Shown here piece after piece: positions 52,012 to 60,635 of a DNA stretch of 64,000 nucleotides. Each line of letters begins with the position of its first letter. The first letter of the stretch is position 1. The translations under genes and the position numbers were made by a program. The notes beneath the pieces are model-generated. The model was not told the DNA's origin, ran no database searches, and saw nothing but the letters and a program-made list of their open reading frames with translations. The stretch is from Shimia sp040225985. Lineage in GTDB: Bacteria > Pseudomonadota > Alphaproteobacteria > Rhodobacterales > Rhodobacteraceae. The DNA is taken from positions 310,001 through 374,000 of the forward strand of contig NZ_JBBPEU010000001.1 of NCBI RefSeq assembly GCF_040225985.1, read 5' to 3'.

Positions 52012-53520
52012 TCAGAAAATGAAATCATCCGCATCCCACAAGGCAGAGGAAATCGCGCGGCTGTCCATGGTGCGAATGTGAAGCACCTCATCCCTGTATG
52101 TGATTGTTGCACCGTCCCGATGGGCGCGGAAGGTCAGGGCGGTGTGGTCGTAGATCATCCCCCAGTCTGACACGTCCAACCGATCGGTACCTTTCTGGAA
52201 TTGGCGCACCGTGTCTTCTTGACCGTCTCCAGTCAGGACAAATATGTCCGCACCATGCCCGCCCTCAAGGGTATCAATACCAGTTCCGTCGAATAGGGTA
52301 TCGTTCCCGTCCCCCCCTTGCAGACGGTCATTTCCGGAAAAACCAATAAGAACATCATCTAGTGCCGCCCCTTCAAGCGAGTCTGCGGCGCTTGAGCCCG
52401 TTTGCTGAACCCCAAGGCGATCCAAGGAAAAAGTGAACTGTGCGATTCCACCTCTGGCTGTCCCAGTTACAAAAATCTGCACTTCAGCGTCCAAAACAGC
52501 GGCTCGGATTGTCTCGATAGGGCCGAATTGCCAACTGCCCGTCTGGCTCAGGCTTTGATGATGGTGCAGATCCCCACCCGGAAGCAATTCGTACAGGGAT
52601 AGCCCCGCATCCGACCCGCCGGCGATGATAAAACTGCGCTCGCCTACGTTAAATGTTTCTAGGGCAGAAATGTTTTGAAAGCGGGTTTCGCGCGTATCGT
52701 TTTCAATATCGCTTACAAAAAAGACCCCCATGGGATTCAGCCTTACAACACTAAGTGTACTGGAACCCGGAGACGCGCAGACAACGAATTCCTGCGCGTC
52801 GACCGTTGCGTGGGCGATCTGAGAATACCCAGAAACCCAAAGCCCGTCCTCTGCGGCAATAGAGTCGGTCATTGAGACTGAACCGTCTTCCTGAAACCGA
52901 AAACTGGTAAGCCCGCTTTCGGTTTGACTGGCAGAAACCAGAAAAACGGTCTCACCAATCTTGATTTCAATGATTGAAGAGGTACCTGCGACGGCCGCTT
53001 TGGGTGTATCAGGTAATTCGATTTGCAACATCACCCGCCAGTTTTCGACGAAACGATAGACAAGCAGCCCTGTTCCGTCCGGTCTTGCTCCAGCGAGAAA
53101 TGTCGCGTTTTCCACCGCGAAACTTGTCATCGCCGCAAGCAAGACCGGATCTCCCTCCTGGTCCAGCAAATTCAGGAGGGAACCTGGTGTGATAGCGTCC
53201 TCAATGACCAGTTGCGACACTGCCCCGTGTTGGTGGTCAAAAGTCATGAGTCGTGTTTCCGATTCGACCGAAATACTAAGCGCTTCGTCGGCCCCATAGC
53301 CCGCGCCATTGCTTCGCCAGTATACGCCCGAAGCAGATAAGATCGCCCCTTCGTTAATGCTGAACCGGCTTATCGAATTTGTCGCTGTAGATCCCGCCAG
53401 CAGCCAAATGGCGCCATTTTCTGAAAACACGTTCAGGAAAGTGACCCCGGACAAAGAAAAATCTTCCCGGTCCGCCAAGGCGGTTTCAAAACCTAGATAA
53501 TGCACCCCGTACTCCCACAC
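52012..53520 (-). CDS. RTX-type protein with propeller-like repeats
   Basis: The 502-residue product has a long N-terminal part of repeated beta-rich units (about 1-370), each with a pattern like VGERSFIIAGGSDAGLSLYEL or VFLVSASQTESGLTSFRF, suggesting a beta-propeller. A short RTX block follows (about 395-430: GFSGNDRLQGGDGNDTL, GIDTLEGGHGADIFVL core), then a C-terminal secretion region. No signal peptide is seen, so type I secretion is likely. The start is a GTG at 53520 with a weak site. A perfect CtrA-type box lies 37-51 bases upstream. It converges on the nidogen-RTX gene with 12 bases between. Confidence 0.75.
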   Translation of the reverse strand: MWEYGVHYLGFETALADREDFSLSGVTFLNVFSENGAIWLLAGSTATNSISRFSINEGAILSASGVYWRSNGAGYGADEALSISVESETRLMTFDHQHGAVSQLVIEDAITPGSLLNLLDQEGDPVLLAAMTSFAVENATFLAGARPDGTGLLVYRFVENWRVMLQIELPDTPKAAVAGTSSIIEIKIGETVFLVSASQTESGLTSFRFQEDGSVSMTDSIAAEDGLWVSGYSQIAHATVDAQEFVVCASPGSSTLSVVRLNPMGVFFVSDIENDTRETRFQNISALETFNVGERSFIIAGGSDAGLSLYELLPGGDLHHHQSLSQTGSWQFGPIETIRAAVLDAEVQIFVTGTARGGIAQFTFSLDRLGVQQTGSSAADSLEGAALDDVLIGFSGNDRLQGGDGNDTLFDGTGIDTLEGGHGADIFVLTGDGQEDTVRQFQKGTDRLDVSDWGMIYDHTALTFRAHRDGATITYRDEVLHIRTMDSRAISSALWDADDFIF

Positions 53521-53556
53521 ACAGGTGCCCCCATGCGAGAGGGTGCTAGATGTGCA

Positions 53557-53571
53557 TTAACTGCTGCTTAA
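53557..53571. promoter_or_regulatory. CtrA-type box upstream of the RTX gene
   Basis: TTAA (53557-53560), seven bases CTGCTGC, and TTAA (53568-53571) match the TTAA-N7-TTAA pattern of the alphaproteobacterial cell-cycle regulator CtrA. The box is 37-51 bases before the GTG of the RTX gene at 52012-53520. Short AT patterns can arise by chance, but this one sits in a promoter region. Confidence 0.45.
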
Positions 53572-53628
53572 GGAATTGCGGCAGAAAGAAGGCGCTTTGC
53601 TCAACTTATATCTGATTGCTTTTGCCGG

Positions 53629-55086
53629 TTACCCTTTGGCGCCCTGACCTCGGGCATAAAGGTCTTCATACCGGATGATATCATCCTCACCCAAGTAAGT
53701 ACCGGTTTGCACCTCGATCAATACCATTGGAACCTTGCCGGGGTTCTCCATGCGATGCACGGCGCCAAGCGGGATATAAATCGACTCGTTTTCACTAACC
53801 AAACGAATGTCGTCGTCCACGGTAACCCGTGCGGTACCTTCCACTACGATCCAGTGTTCAGAGCGATGAACATGGCTTTGCAGGGACAAAGCCGCACCCG
53901 GTTTGACGACGATGCGTTTGACCTGAAAACGATCAGACAATGCCAAAGTTTCGAAGTGACCCCATGGCCGATGATCCATCGCGAAACTCTCGGCTTGGCG
54001 TGCTGACTTTTCCTTCAGGGCCGCCACAGCAAGTTTGACATCTTGCGCGCGATCCATGTCCGCGACAAGAACCGCATCACGCATCGCGACAACCAGAGTG
54101 TTTTCAAGACCGATGCCAACCAGTTCGAGGTCTTTGTCCTCTGAGCGTAGCAAGGTGTCGATGCAGTCAATTGATGTAACTGGTCCGGACATCACCACAC
54201 CATTGCCATCTGGGGTGTCTTCGCGCATCACGGCTTCCCAGCTGCCCAAATCAGACCACGTCCCGTTATACGGCACGACGGACAGATCGCTTGCTTTTTC
54301 CATCACCGCATAGTCGATTGAAATATCTTTGCTCGCTTCCCAAGACTCTGGGTCAAGCCGCAGAAATCCGAGATCAACCTCAGCCTTTTCAACAGAGTTC
54401 CGAACGGGTGGCACAAGGTCGCCGGCGAGCGTTTCGAAGGCCGTTATGATAGACTTGACAGAGAAAAGGAAAATACCGGCGTTCCAGAGATAGTTTCCAT
54501 CTAAGAGCATCTGCGCTGCGCGTGCGGCATCCGGCTTTTCCACGAATTTTTTCAGTGGGATTGCAACCCCAGACCCGTCCGGTTCAGAGCTTAGTTCCAG
54601 ATATCCATACCCGGTTTCGGGGCGGTCAGGTGTGATCCCGAAGGTGACAAGAACGTTGTCCTCCTGAACAACACGCAACCCTTCGTCAACGGCCTCGTGG
54701 AAGGTTGCGGTGTCAGGTACAACATGGTCGGACGGTGCAACCAGCATTACGGCATCCGGATCCTTGTCATGAAGAAACAAAGCCGCCGCGAGAATGGCAG
54801 GCGCTGTATTCTTTCCTTTTGGTTCAATCAGGACCGGTCCGGGTTCTATTCCAACATCCAAAAGCTGTTCCGTAACAATGAAACGGAAATCGGAGTTGGT
54901 AAGGACCAACGGAGCCGCGAACTGTGCACCTGACATGCGTCTTGCACAGGCTTGAAACAGGCTTTGGTCACCGGCCAGCCGGGCGAACTGTTTGGGAAAA
55001 CTCTTGCGCGACAGCGGCCACAACCTGGTACCGGAACCACCACACATGATCACAGGAGTAATGATTGCCTTGCCGGTCTTGGTCAT
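53629..55086 (-). CDS. manC: Mannose-1-phosphate guanylyltransferase / mannose-6-phosphate isomerase
   Basis: This 485-residue bifunctional-type enzyme makes GDP-mannose. The guanylyltransferase domain starts PVIMCGGSGTRLWPLSRKSFPKQF (core), with APSDHVV, FGITPDRPETGYGYLEL and FVEKPDAARA. The C-terminal cupin isomerase domain has RPWGHFETL, SLQSHVHRSEHWIVVEG and YIPLGAVHRMENPG. ATGs further upstream extend the frame by 23 codons; 55086 gives the usual MTKxxxxITPVI start, but its ribosome-binding site is weak. GDP-mannose would be a capsule or LPS precursor. It is divergent from ugd. Confidence 0.93.
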   Translation of the reverse strand: MTKTGKAIITPVIMCGGSGTRLWPLSRKSFPKQFARLAGDQSLFQACARRMSGAQFAAPLVLTNSDFRFIVTEQLLDVGIEPGPVLIEPKGKNTAPAILAAALFLHDKDPDAVMLVAPSDHVVPDTATFHEAVDEGLRVVQEDNVLVTFGITPDRPETGYGYLELSSEPDGSGVAIPLKKFVEKPDAARAAQMLLDGNYLWNAGIFLFSVKSIITAFETLAGDLVPPVRNSVEKAEVDLGFLRLDPESWEASKDISIDYAVMEKASDLSVVPYNGTWSDLGSWEAVMREDTPDGNGVVMSGPVTSIDCIDTLLRSEDKDLELVGIGLENTLVVAMRDAVLVADMDRAQDVKLAVAALKEKSARQAESFAMDHRPWGHFETLALSDRFQVKRIVVKPGAALSLQSHVHRSEHWIVVEGTARVTVDDDIRLVSENESIYIPLGAVHRMENPGKVPMVLIEVQTGTYLGEDDIIRYEDLYARGQGAKG

Positions 55087-55321
55087 CTCGTTGTCCGCTC
55101 TGGAAAATGGTTCTTGTTCTGGATAGGCCATCATGCGCGACAGGTCCATCGCCAAGACACCTCAGCCATGGCGTGACGCGTGAAATCGCCCGAGCGGCAA
55201 AGCGATAGCGCTTGGTGGAGCGTGCCGCTTCTGAGCCAATTCGACATCTCCCCTTAAAAACTACTTGCATATAAACTGACACCAGCGAAAACAGTCTCCA
55301 AGGCAAGAGTGGTGAGGCAAA

Positions 55322-56641
55322 ATGCGTATTGCGATGATTGGTACAGGCTATGTCGGTCTGGTCTCGGGGGTTTGTTTTTCGGATTTTGGGCACGACGTGG
55401 TCTGCGTGGACAAGAATCCCGAAAAGATCGAAATGCTTGAACGAGGAGAAGTACCAATCTACGAGCCGGGCCTTGAAGCACTTATGGCAAAGAACGTGCA
55501 AGCGGGCCGCCTGAGCTTTACCTTGGACCTTGCAAGTGCGGTAGATGGTGCGGACGCTGTTTTCATCGCCGTAGGAACACCGACGCGCCGCGGCGATGGG
55601 CATGCAGACCTAACCTATGTCATGGCTGCGGCTGAGGAAATTGCGGCTGCTGCGAATGAATACGTTGTCATAGTTACGAAATCCACGGTGCCTGTGGGAA
55701 CCAACCGCCAAGTTAAGCAAACTGTGAAAAAAGCCAATCCAAATTTGGATTTCGACGTCGCTTCGAACCCCGAGTTTTTGCGTGAAGGAGCTGCAATTGA
55801 GGATTTCATGAAGCCGGACCGCGTTGTCGTGGGTGTTCAAAACGATCGTGCGGCCGAGGTCATGCAAGAAATCTACAGGCCACTATATCTTAGGGATTTT
55901 CCGGTCGTTGTGACCGATCTGGAAAGTGCCGAAATGATAAAATACGCGGCCAACGCGTTTCTCGCCACCAAGATCACTTTTATCAATGAAATTGCGTCGC
56001 TTTGTGAACGCGTGGGTGCGGACATCAAACAGGTCTCGCGCGGGATGGGAATGGACAATCGCATTGGCGACAAATTTCTTCATGCCGGGCCGGGATATGG
56101 TGGATCCTGTTTCCCAAAAGACACCAAAGCCCTTGCCCGCATCGGTCAGGAACATGCGGTTCCGATGCAGATCACTGAAACGGTCATTAAAGTAAATGAG
56201 GAAGTGAAACGCCGCATGGTCGATAAGTTGCTTGATCTCTGCGAGGGCAGTTTCAATGGCAAGACCGTTGCGGTTCTGGGGGTCACCTTCAAGCCGAATA
56301 CGGATGATATGCGCGATGCTCCTAGTCTGACGCTGGTGCCTGCGCTGGTCGGCGGCGGAGCCAAGGTGCGCGTGTATGACCCACAGGGCCATCACGAAGG
56401 TGAGGCCCTGTTGCCTGGCGTTCAATGGAGCGAAGATGCCTATAAAGCATGCCATAACGCCGATTTGCTTGTCATTCTAACGGAATGGAATGAATTCCGC
56501 GCCTTGGATCTTAAACGGATAGCTAAGAAGATGGCGATGCCCCGTATGGCAGACTTGAGAAACATCTATTCCGTCAAAGATGCCCGCAAAGCTGGCTTTA
56601 CAGCATACGAGAGCATCGGCCGTGCTGGGTATTCGGCTTAA
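55322..56641 (+). CDS. ugd: UDP-glucose 6-dehydrogenase
   Basis: This 439-residue enzyme oxidises UDP-glucose to UDP-glucuronate using NAD. It has the N-terminal Rossmann motif GTGYVGLVSG, FIAVGTPT, KSTVPVGTNR, SNPEFLREGAAIEDF and the catalytic cysteine at about residue 263 in GGSCFPKDTKAL. VLGVTFKPNTDDMRDAPS is also diagnostic. Its product would feed the UDP-glucuronate 4-epimerase-like enzyme at 27673. It converges on the small phage-like genes with two bases between stops. Confidence 0.97.
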   Translation: MRIAMIGTGYVGLVSGVCFSDFGHDVVCVDKNPEKIEMLERGEVPIYEPGLEALMAKNVQAGRLSFTLDLASAVDGADAVFIAVGTPTRRGDGHADLTYVMAAAEEIAAAANEYVVIVTKSTVPVGTNRQVKQTVKKANPNLDFDVASNPEFLREGAAIEDFMKPDRVVVGVQNDRAAEVMQEIYRPLYLRDFPVVVTDLESAEMIKYAANAFLATKITFINEIASLCERVGADIKQVSRGMGMDNRIGDKFLHAGPGYGGSCFPKDTKALARIGQEHAVPMQITETVIKVNEEVKRRMVDKLLDLCEGSFNGKTVAVLGVTFKPNTDDMRDAPSLTLVPALVGGGAKVRVYDPQGHHEGEALLPGVQWSEDAYKACHNADLLVILTEWNEFRALDLKRIAKKMAMPRMADLRNIYSVKDARKAGFTAYESIGRAGYSA

Positions 56642-56643
56642 GC

Positions 56644-56853
56644 CTATCCGCTGATTTCGTTTCGACATTCAGCGCGCTTTTCCAGAACCGATTGTGGAAT
56701 CGGTTTGCCAGTTTCGGCTGCGCGCACGACATACCAGTCGGTATTTTCCAGATATGCCGTGGCTTCCCTGATCTTGGTGTCCCGCTCCATTTGGCATAGC
56801 GTTTCTTGCTTGGCCTGCGAGGTGATCATTTGTGAAAAGTCGATGTTGGTCAT
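56644..56853 (-). CDS. Small hypothetical protein downstream of the DUF2793 gene (69 residues)
   Basis: No function is recognised. The 69-residue product (MTNIDFSQMITSQAKQETL start) has an N-terminal helical region and TDWYVVRAAETGKPIPQSVLEKRA. That stretch resembles small proteins found after tail-fibre genes of phages, where they help fibre assembly. It overlaps the 104-residue gene by four bases (ATGA) and is the last gene of the three-gene DUF2793 unit. The role as a fibre-assembly or accessory protein is inference. Confidence 0.7.
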   Translation of the reverse strand: MTNIDFSQMITSQAKQETLCQMERDTKIREATAYLENTDWYVVRAAETGKPIPQSVLEKRAECRNEISG

Positions 56854-57164
56854 TCTGGCTCTCCGCTTGCAAGGTCATATGGTGGCAAGTCAATCGCCCC
56901 GGACGAGATTGTGATCGGTTCGGGAAAGCGTGTTGCCAACGGGGCTTTGCATCCATGTGGAAGAAACAAGACAACGCGCAATTGCCCTTCTTTTCGTTCA
57001 ACGTCGCCAGCAAACCAATTGGAAGAGATCGCAGCCACAGGTAAAGTCGCTCCCTCGGGAATCTCGGAAAAATCGAATGTTTCGCCGTTGAGTGTGAGTG
57101 TGTCGCCCTCAACCGAAGCGTAGAGGCATTCGGTCCGATGTTGGGGGGAAAGTGTTATTCTCAT
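56850..57164 (-). CDS. Small hypothetical protein in the DUF2793 unit (104 residues)
   Basis: No family is recognised with certainty. The 104-residue product is beta-rich (MRITLSPQHRTECLYASVEG, GDTLTLNGETFDFSEIPEGA core) and resembles small phage or GTA structural proteins adjoining fibre genes. It starts ten bases after the DUF2793 stop and overlaps the 69-residue gene by four bases, so the three are one transcription and translation unit. It could be a spike base or adaptor, but this is inference from position. Confidence 0.7.
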   Translation of the reverse strand: MRITLSPQHRTECLYASVEGDTLTLNGETFDFSEIPEGATLPVAAISSNWFAGDVERKEGQLRVVLFLPHGCKAPLATRFPEPITISSGAIDLPPYDLASGEPE

Positions 57165-57174
57165 AATGCGTTCC

Positions 57175-58533
57175 TTATTTCCAGCGTCCTATAGCCAAGA
57201 CACGCGTGAAGCCGGCGTCGGTGGACGCGAAAGAGTTGCTGGGGTTTGGCAGCAAGCGTGCCTGGACAGTGGTCGAATTTTCCGTCGTAGAGGCAATGAA
57301 CGGGGTTGATATTTCGTTGGGCCCGGGCGCGATCGCCCACGCAGCGACTCTGTCCCACACCGGTAGAACGACAATTTCTTGTGCGCTTCCTGCGAGAAAG
57401 TTTGCCGGAAAAGTCCAGGTAAATGAGAGCATGCCAGCAGCCACCCGCGTGAGGTTTCCTGTGACCGAGCAAAGCAACGTGCCGTCCGGAAGCTTCAGGA
57501 AAGTGCCGTTCTGATTGCTGCCGTGCACTCCGCCCAAGCCCGTCCAATCCGACCATGCGCCTCCATCAAACCCACGAAGCCACAAATTGCTGCGGGTCAC
57601 AAAGGCGTGCAGGGTGTCTGCATAGGTGGTGTCCCCCCCATTTCTCATTTGAATGAGATGGCCCGATGCTTCGGGTTTGTCGCCCGAAGCGGTGTTTTCG
57701 ACAAAATAGAACCCGGTCGAAATAGAGTTCGACAGGTCTATATCCGTTGTGATTGGTGCAGTGTTGGACCCAAGTCCAAACGCACCAACACGCATCACTT
57801 TCCCGTCCCCGTCATCAAGCACTGAGGCCTGCACCGCTGATCCGGTCAAGGTACCTTCAATGGCAGTACCTGTGTCCGAGACCCTGACTTCGGAGGATCC
57901 TGCAGTGAGAGAAATGCTCTGATCACTTGGATCTATGCTCAGAGAGTTGTGCCAGGTCTGCCCATCGTCGCTGACTTTGACTGTGAACATGTTGTCGCCC
58001 GCCAATCCAAGTTCGGCGTGCCCCTGCCAAACGGATTGGAATAGCAAAGCTGCCGTATCTGAACTGGTAGCCTTGTTGACCTTGAGTTGATGCCCCGCGC
58101 CAGCGTGGCTGAACAGGGTGGCATCGGCCGCCACCGAGAGGCGGTTGGTTTCGTCTGCAATGGCACTGATTCCAAAAAACGGCGCGTGTTCGGGTGTATG
58201 AGTCGTAGCTACCCAATCTGCGCCATTCCACACCCGCAGTTCCTGTTCGCATCTCCCCCATGCAATCCACCCCCGCTGCGGAGTGATGAACAGCCAAGCC
58301 TCCCCCCCCCAACACGCAAGATCAAAGGCATGGCCCGACCACTCACCAGTGGGGTTTGCTCCCAATGCAAATGTTTGTCCGGCTTCCAGCGCCGTGGGTG
58401 GGTCATCAAGCGCGAAGCACTCTACAGAAATCTGTGTGATCAGATCCAGCTTCTGAAGAGCTTCATTATGAGTAACGTGTTTTTGGGCCTGTGAAGGCTG
58501 CAAATAGGGCAAGCCTAATCTGGAAGAATACAT
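57175..58533 (-). CDS. DUF2793 protein, candidate GTA or phage-type receptor-binding spike/fibre
   Basis: The 452-residue product begins LGLPYLQPSQAQKHVTHNEAL, the hallmark of DUF2793. PTALEAGQTFALGANPTGEW and WLFITPQRGWIAW follow within the first 130 residues. The middle (about 150-290) has parallel-beta, spike-like repeats. The C-terminal third has pyocin-knob-like segments (DLSNSISTGFYFVENTASG, LWLRGFDGGAWSDWTGLGG). DUF2793 proteins are found in gene transfer agents and prophages of Rhodobacterales. The ATG at 58533 gives the usual MYSSRLGLPYLQPSQ start. It would bind a cell-surface glycan, and lies within the genes that make one. Confidence 0.82.
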   Translation of the reverse strand: MYSSRLGLPYLQPSQAQKHVTHNEALQKLDLITQISVECFALDDPPTALEAGQTFALGANPTGEWSGHAFDLACWGGEAWLFITPQRGWIAWGRCEQELRVWNGADWVATTHTPEHAPFFGISAIADETNRLSVAADATLFSHAGAGHQLKVNKATSSDTAALLFQSVWQGHAELGLAGDNMFTVKVSDDGQTWHNSLSIDPSDQSISLTAGSSEVRVSDTGTAIEGTLTGSAVQASVLDDGDGKVMRVGAFGLGSNTAPITTDIDLSNSISTGFYFVENTASGDKPEASGHLIQMRNGGDTTYADTLHAFVTRSNLWLRGFDGGAWSDWTGLGGVHGSNQNGTFLKLPDGTLLCSVTGNLTRVAAGMLSFTWTFPANFLAGSAQEIVVLPVWDRVAAWAIAPGPNEISTPFIASTTENSTTVQARLLPNPSNSFASTDAGFTRVLAIGRWK

Positions 58534-58629
58534 GCGAAGTCCTGCTTTTTGCTGTGGGCACAACTTTTAGCAAGCAGGTAGAAATGGAGCGTAGCTGCCC
58601 CGTTCTTCAAATTTAGAAATTGTTATTGA

Positions 58630-59586
58630 TTACAACCGGCGCAGCAAGGCCGCGAGGATCAATGCCATGCGCCCCTCAAGACCCTGTCGGCGTAGGCCGG
58701 TGCGTTGCAGCATCGCTAACCGCAAAATGAGGTTTGCATCTCGATACTTTTCGAATGCGACCAGAATTTTCTGATTTTCCGCAGTAAGACGGTGCGCCGA
58801 GTTCTTGAGTGCCTTGATATTGAGCGTATTCCAATACCTGAAACGTCCATTCAACATATTCCGCAAGCGTTTGAGGCGGGCGGAAAGTCCGTTGTTCGCA
58901 CCAATGATGTTAGAAGAATGCTGACGATATAGGAGATGCGGGTTGGGGTCGTAGATGATCTGGCCACCAACACCGGAAATCAGCTGATAGACCCACCAAT
59001 CGTGCATAACGACTTTTTGAGTTTCCGCAGCAGCAGCTTTCAAAAGAGTAATCGCTGCCCTGTTGATCATCATTGTGTTCCCGCCTGCGATGTTTTGAAC
59101 CAATGCATGGCGGAAACACGGATTCTTTCTAAGTTGCGAAATCTTCCGGCTTTCAAGCTTTTCGTCGCAAACCCAGGTACGCCCACAATAGAGAGTTGGA
59201 ATATTCGGATCACCTGAGTCTGACAGAGCTTTGGTGCCGCTTTCGATTTTGGTTTCTAGCCACACATCATCCTGATCCGAGAACATGGCAGCATCGATCC
59301 AATCTGGAACCATGTTCAGAAGGCTCATGAAATTGCGGGCGGCGCCCATACAGGGGCCTTCCACAAGTTTCCCGTTGATTTGCGGATTGCTGGCAAAAAA
59401 TTGTGCAACGAGGTCCTTGGTGCGATCGGTCGATCCATCATCGCTGACCAGAATCAGATTTGGTGGGCAAGTCTGGCTTGCAATGCTTGAAAGCTGCTCC
59501 TCAATGTTTTCCGCACCATTGTACGTTGCCAGAAGAACGGCGACTGTTGCCGAGCCATTTTCTTCATTTCGTGCACGTGATGACAT
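58630..59586 (-). CDS. Family 2 glycosyltransferase
   Basis: This 318-residue GT-A enzyme starts with VAVLLATYNGAENIEEQLSSI and has SDDGSTDRTKDLV, ARNFMSLL and the DxD-bearing MFSDQDDVWL. NIAGGNTMMINRAA lies further on, and HDWWVYQLISG is typical of rhamnosyl-type GT2 enzymes. No membrane helix is seen. An ATG at 59586 and a TTG at 59595 are both possible starts; neither has a clear ribosome-binding site. It lies after a terminator, so it probably has its own promoter. Sugar and acceptor are unknown. Confidence 0.87.
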   Translation of the reverse strand: MSSRARNEENGSATVAVLLATYNGAENIEEQLSSIASQTCPPNLILVSDDGSTDRTKDLVAQFFASNPQINGKLVEGPCMGAARNFMSLLNMVPDWIDAAMFSDQDDVWLETKIESGTKALSDSGDPNIPTLYCGRTWVCDEKLESRKISQLRKNPCFRHALVQNIAGGNTMMINRAAITLLKAAAAETQKVVMHDWWVYQLISGVGGQIIYDPNPHLLYRQHSSNIIGANNGLSARLKRLRNMLNGRFRYWNTLNIKALKNSAHRLTAENQKILVAFEKYRDANLILRLAMLQRTGLRRQGLEGRMALILAALLRRL

Positions 59587-59672
59587 TTGAAACAACGTAT
59601 GTTGGCGGAAAGATAGCCAAAGCTTCCTAGCGCGATAACGGAAAAAACTTCAATTGTGAATGCGATAAAAAG

Positions 59673-59698
59673 GGGGATGGAAACCAACTTCCATCCCC
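59673..59698 (-). terminator. Rho-independent terminator of the sulfotransferase operon
   Basis: On the reverse strand GGGGATGGAA and TTCCATCCCC form a perfect 10-base stem around GTTGGT (59698 to 59673) and run into CTTTTTATC. It lies 66 bases after the stop of the sulfotransferase gene at 59764. Confidence 0.92.
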
Positions 59699-59763
59699 GA
59701 CAAAAACAGTATGTGGAAAACGCCCTGGCAAACCCACGGCGTCACTCCATTTGCTAACCGTCT

Positions 59764-60561
59764 TCAGACGTCATTCGTATAGTTAAAACGTTCCATCATC
59801 GGTGCGCAGACTTCGCGCACAACCTTGCGGTATTTCTCTTCCAGCGGACTTAGGCGCGACTTTGTATTGATGGGGCCATGATATTTCGGCGAATACCACG
59901 GGTTCGAATCTCCGGCATCCTTTTGGGGCGCAGATTCTTTGACCCCAACCTTGTCTGGATCAAGATCGGTCAGACCGGTAAAGTTACGCAGACCTTCGAT
60001 CGTTTCCGGCACAAGGATGTCTTCATAGCGGAAATGGAAAAGGCTACCCTCAAGAATCGGATTGTCCAGATGCGCATAGGTCTCATTGTATGACCGCGCC
60101 GTGTTGCGCGCCATACGCTCATTGAACTCTTGCTCGGATTTCTTGGCCACTTCCTGACGTGAACGCACAACATCATAGGGGTGACGGACAACTGTAACAA
60201 AGCGCGTACGTTCGCCAAGAAGTTCCCGAACCACAGGGAATTTCGGTGTCATCAGAGGGTTCTTGACGGTCAGTACCTCGGGGTTCCCCAGAACCAAGCT
60301 TACGTGCTGGAGCGAAGTGTTTACCAAATTTGCAACATGGATCCGGAAGTGTTCAGGTTCGGCAAAAAACGCATTGGTGTGGTTGGACCAGTTGTTTTTG
60401 CCAAGAGCGTAGGAATTAACCAAGGGAAGTACAAAGCTGATTTCCGGGTGGTAGGCGTTGGTGCGTGTGGATGTACAAAGCAATTCATGTGTCACTGTCG
60501 TCCCAGACCGAGGGGCACCTCCGACAAAGACAACGGGTTGAGTTGCGTTCTGTTCGACCAT
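59764..60561 (-). CDS. Sulfotransferase family protein
   Basis: This 265-residue protein has the classical PAPS-binding loop FVGGAPRSGTT near the N-terminus and the 3'-phosphate loop VVRHPYDVVRSRQEV at about 120-135. HFRYEDILVPET follows, as in many bacterial Sulfotransfer_1/3 members. The ATG at 60561 has AGGG nine bases upstream and begins just before the loop; an in-frame codon at 60597 is less likely. It is the last gene before a strong terminator. The acceptor is probably a sugar of the surface glycan, which is inference. Confidence 0.87.
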   Translation of the reverse strand: MVEQNATQPVVFVGGAPRSGTTVTHELLCTSTRTNAYHPEISFVLPLVNSYALGKNNWSNHTNAFFAEPEHFRIHVANLVNTSLQHVSLVLGNPEVLTVKNPLMTPKFPVVRELLGERTRFVTVVRHPYDVVRSRQEVAKKSEQEFNERMARNTARSYNETYAHLDNPILEGSLFHFRYEDILVPETIEGLRNFTGLTDLDPDKVGVKESAPQKDAGDSNPWYSPKYHGPINTKSRLSPLEEKYRKVVREVCAPMMERFNYTNDV

Positions 60562-60635
60562 TTTTTCGTTCCCTAAGATATGCGCTGGAAAAACCAATCG
60601 CAGTGTAGTGGTGGCTAGAGTCCTGTATACACGCC

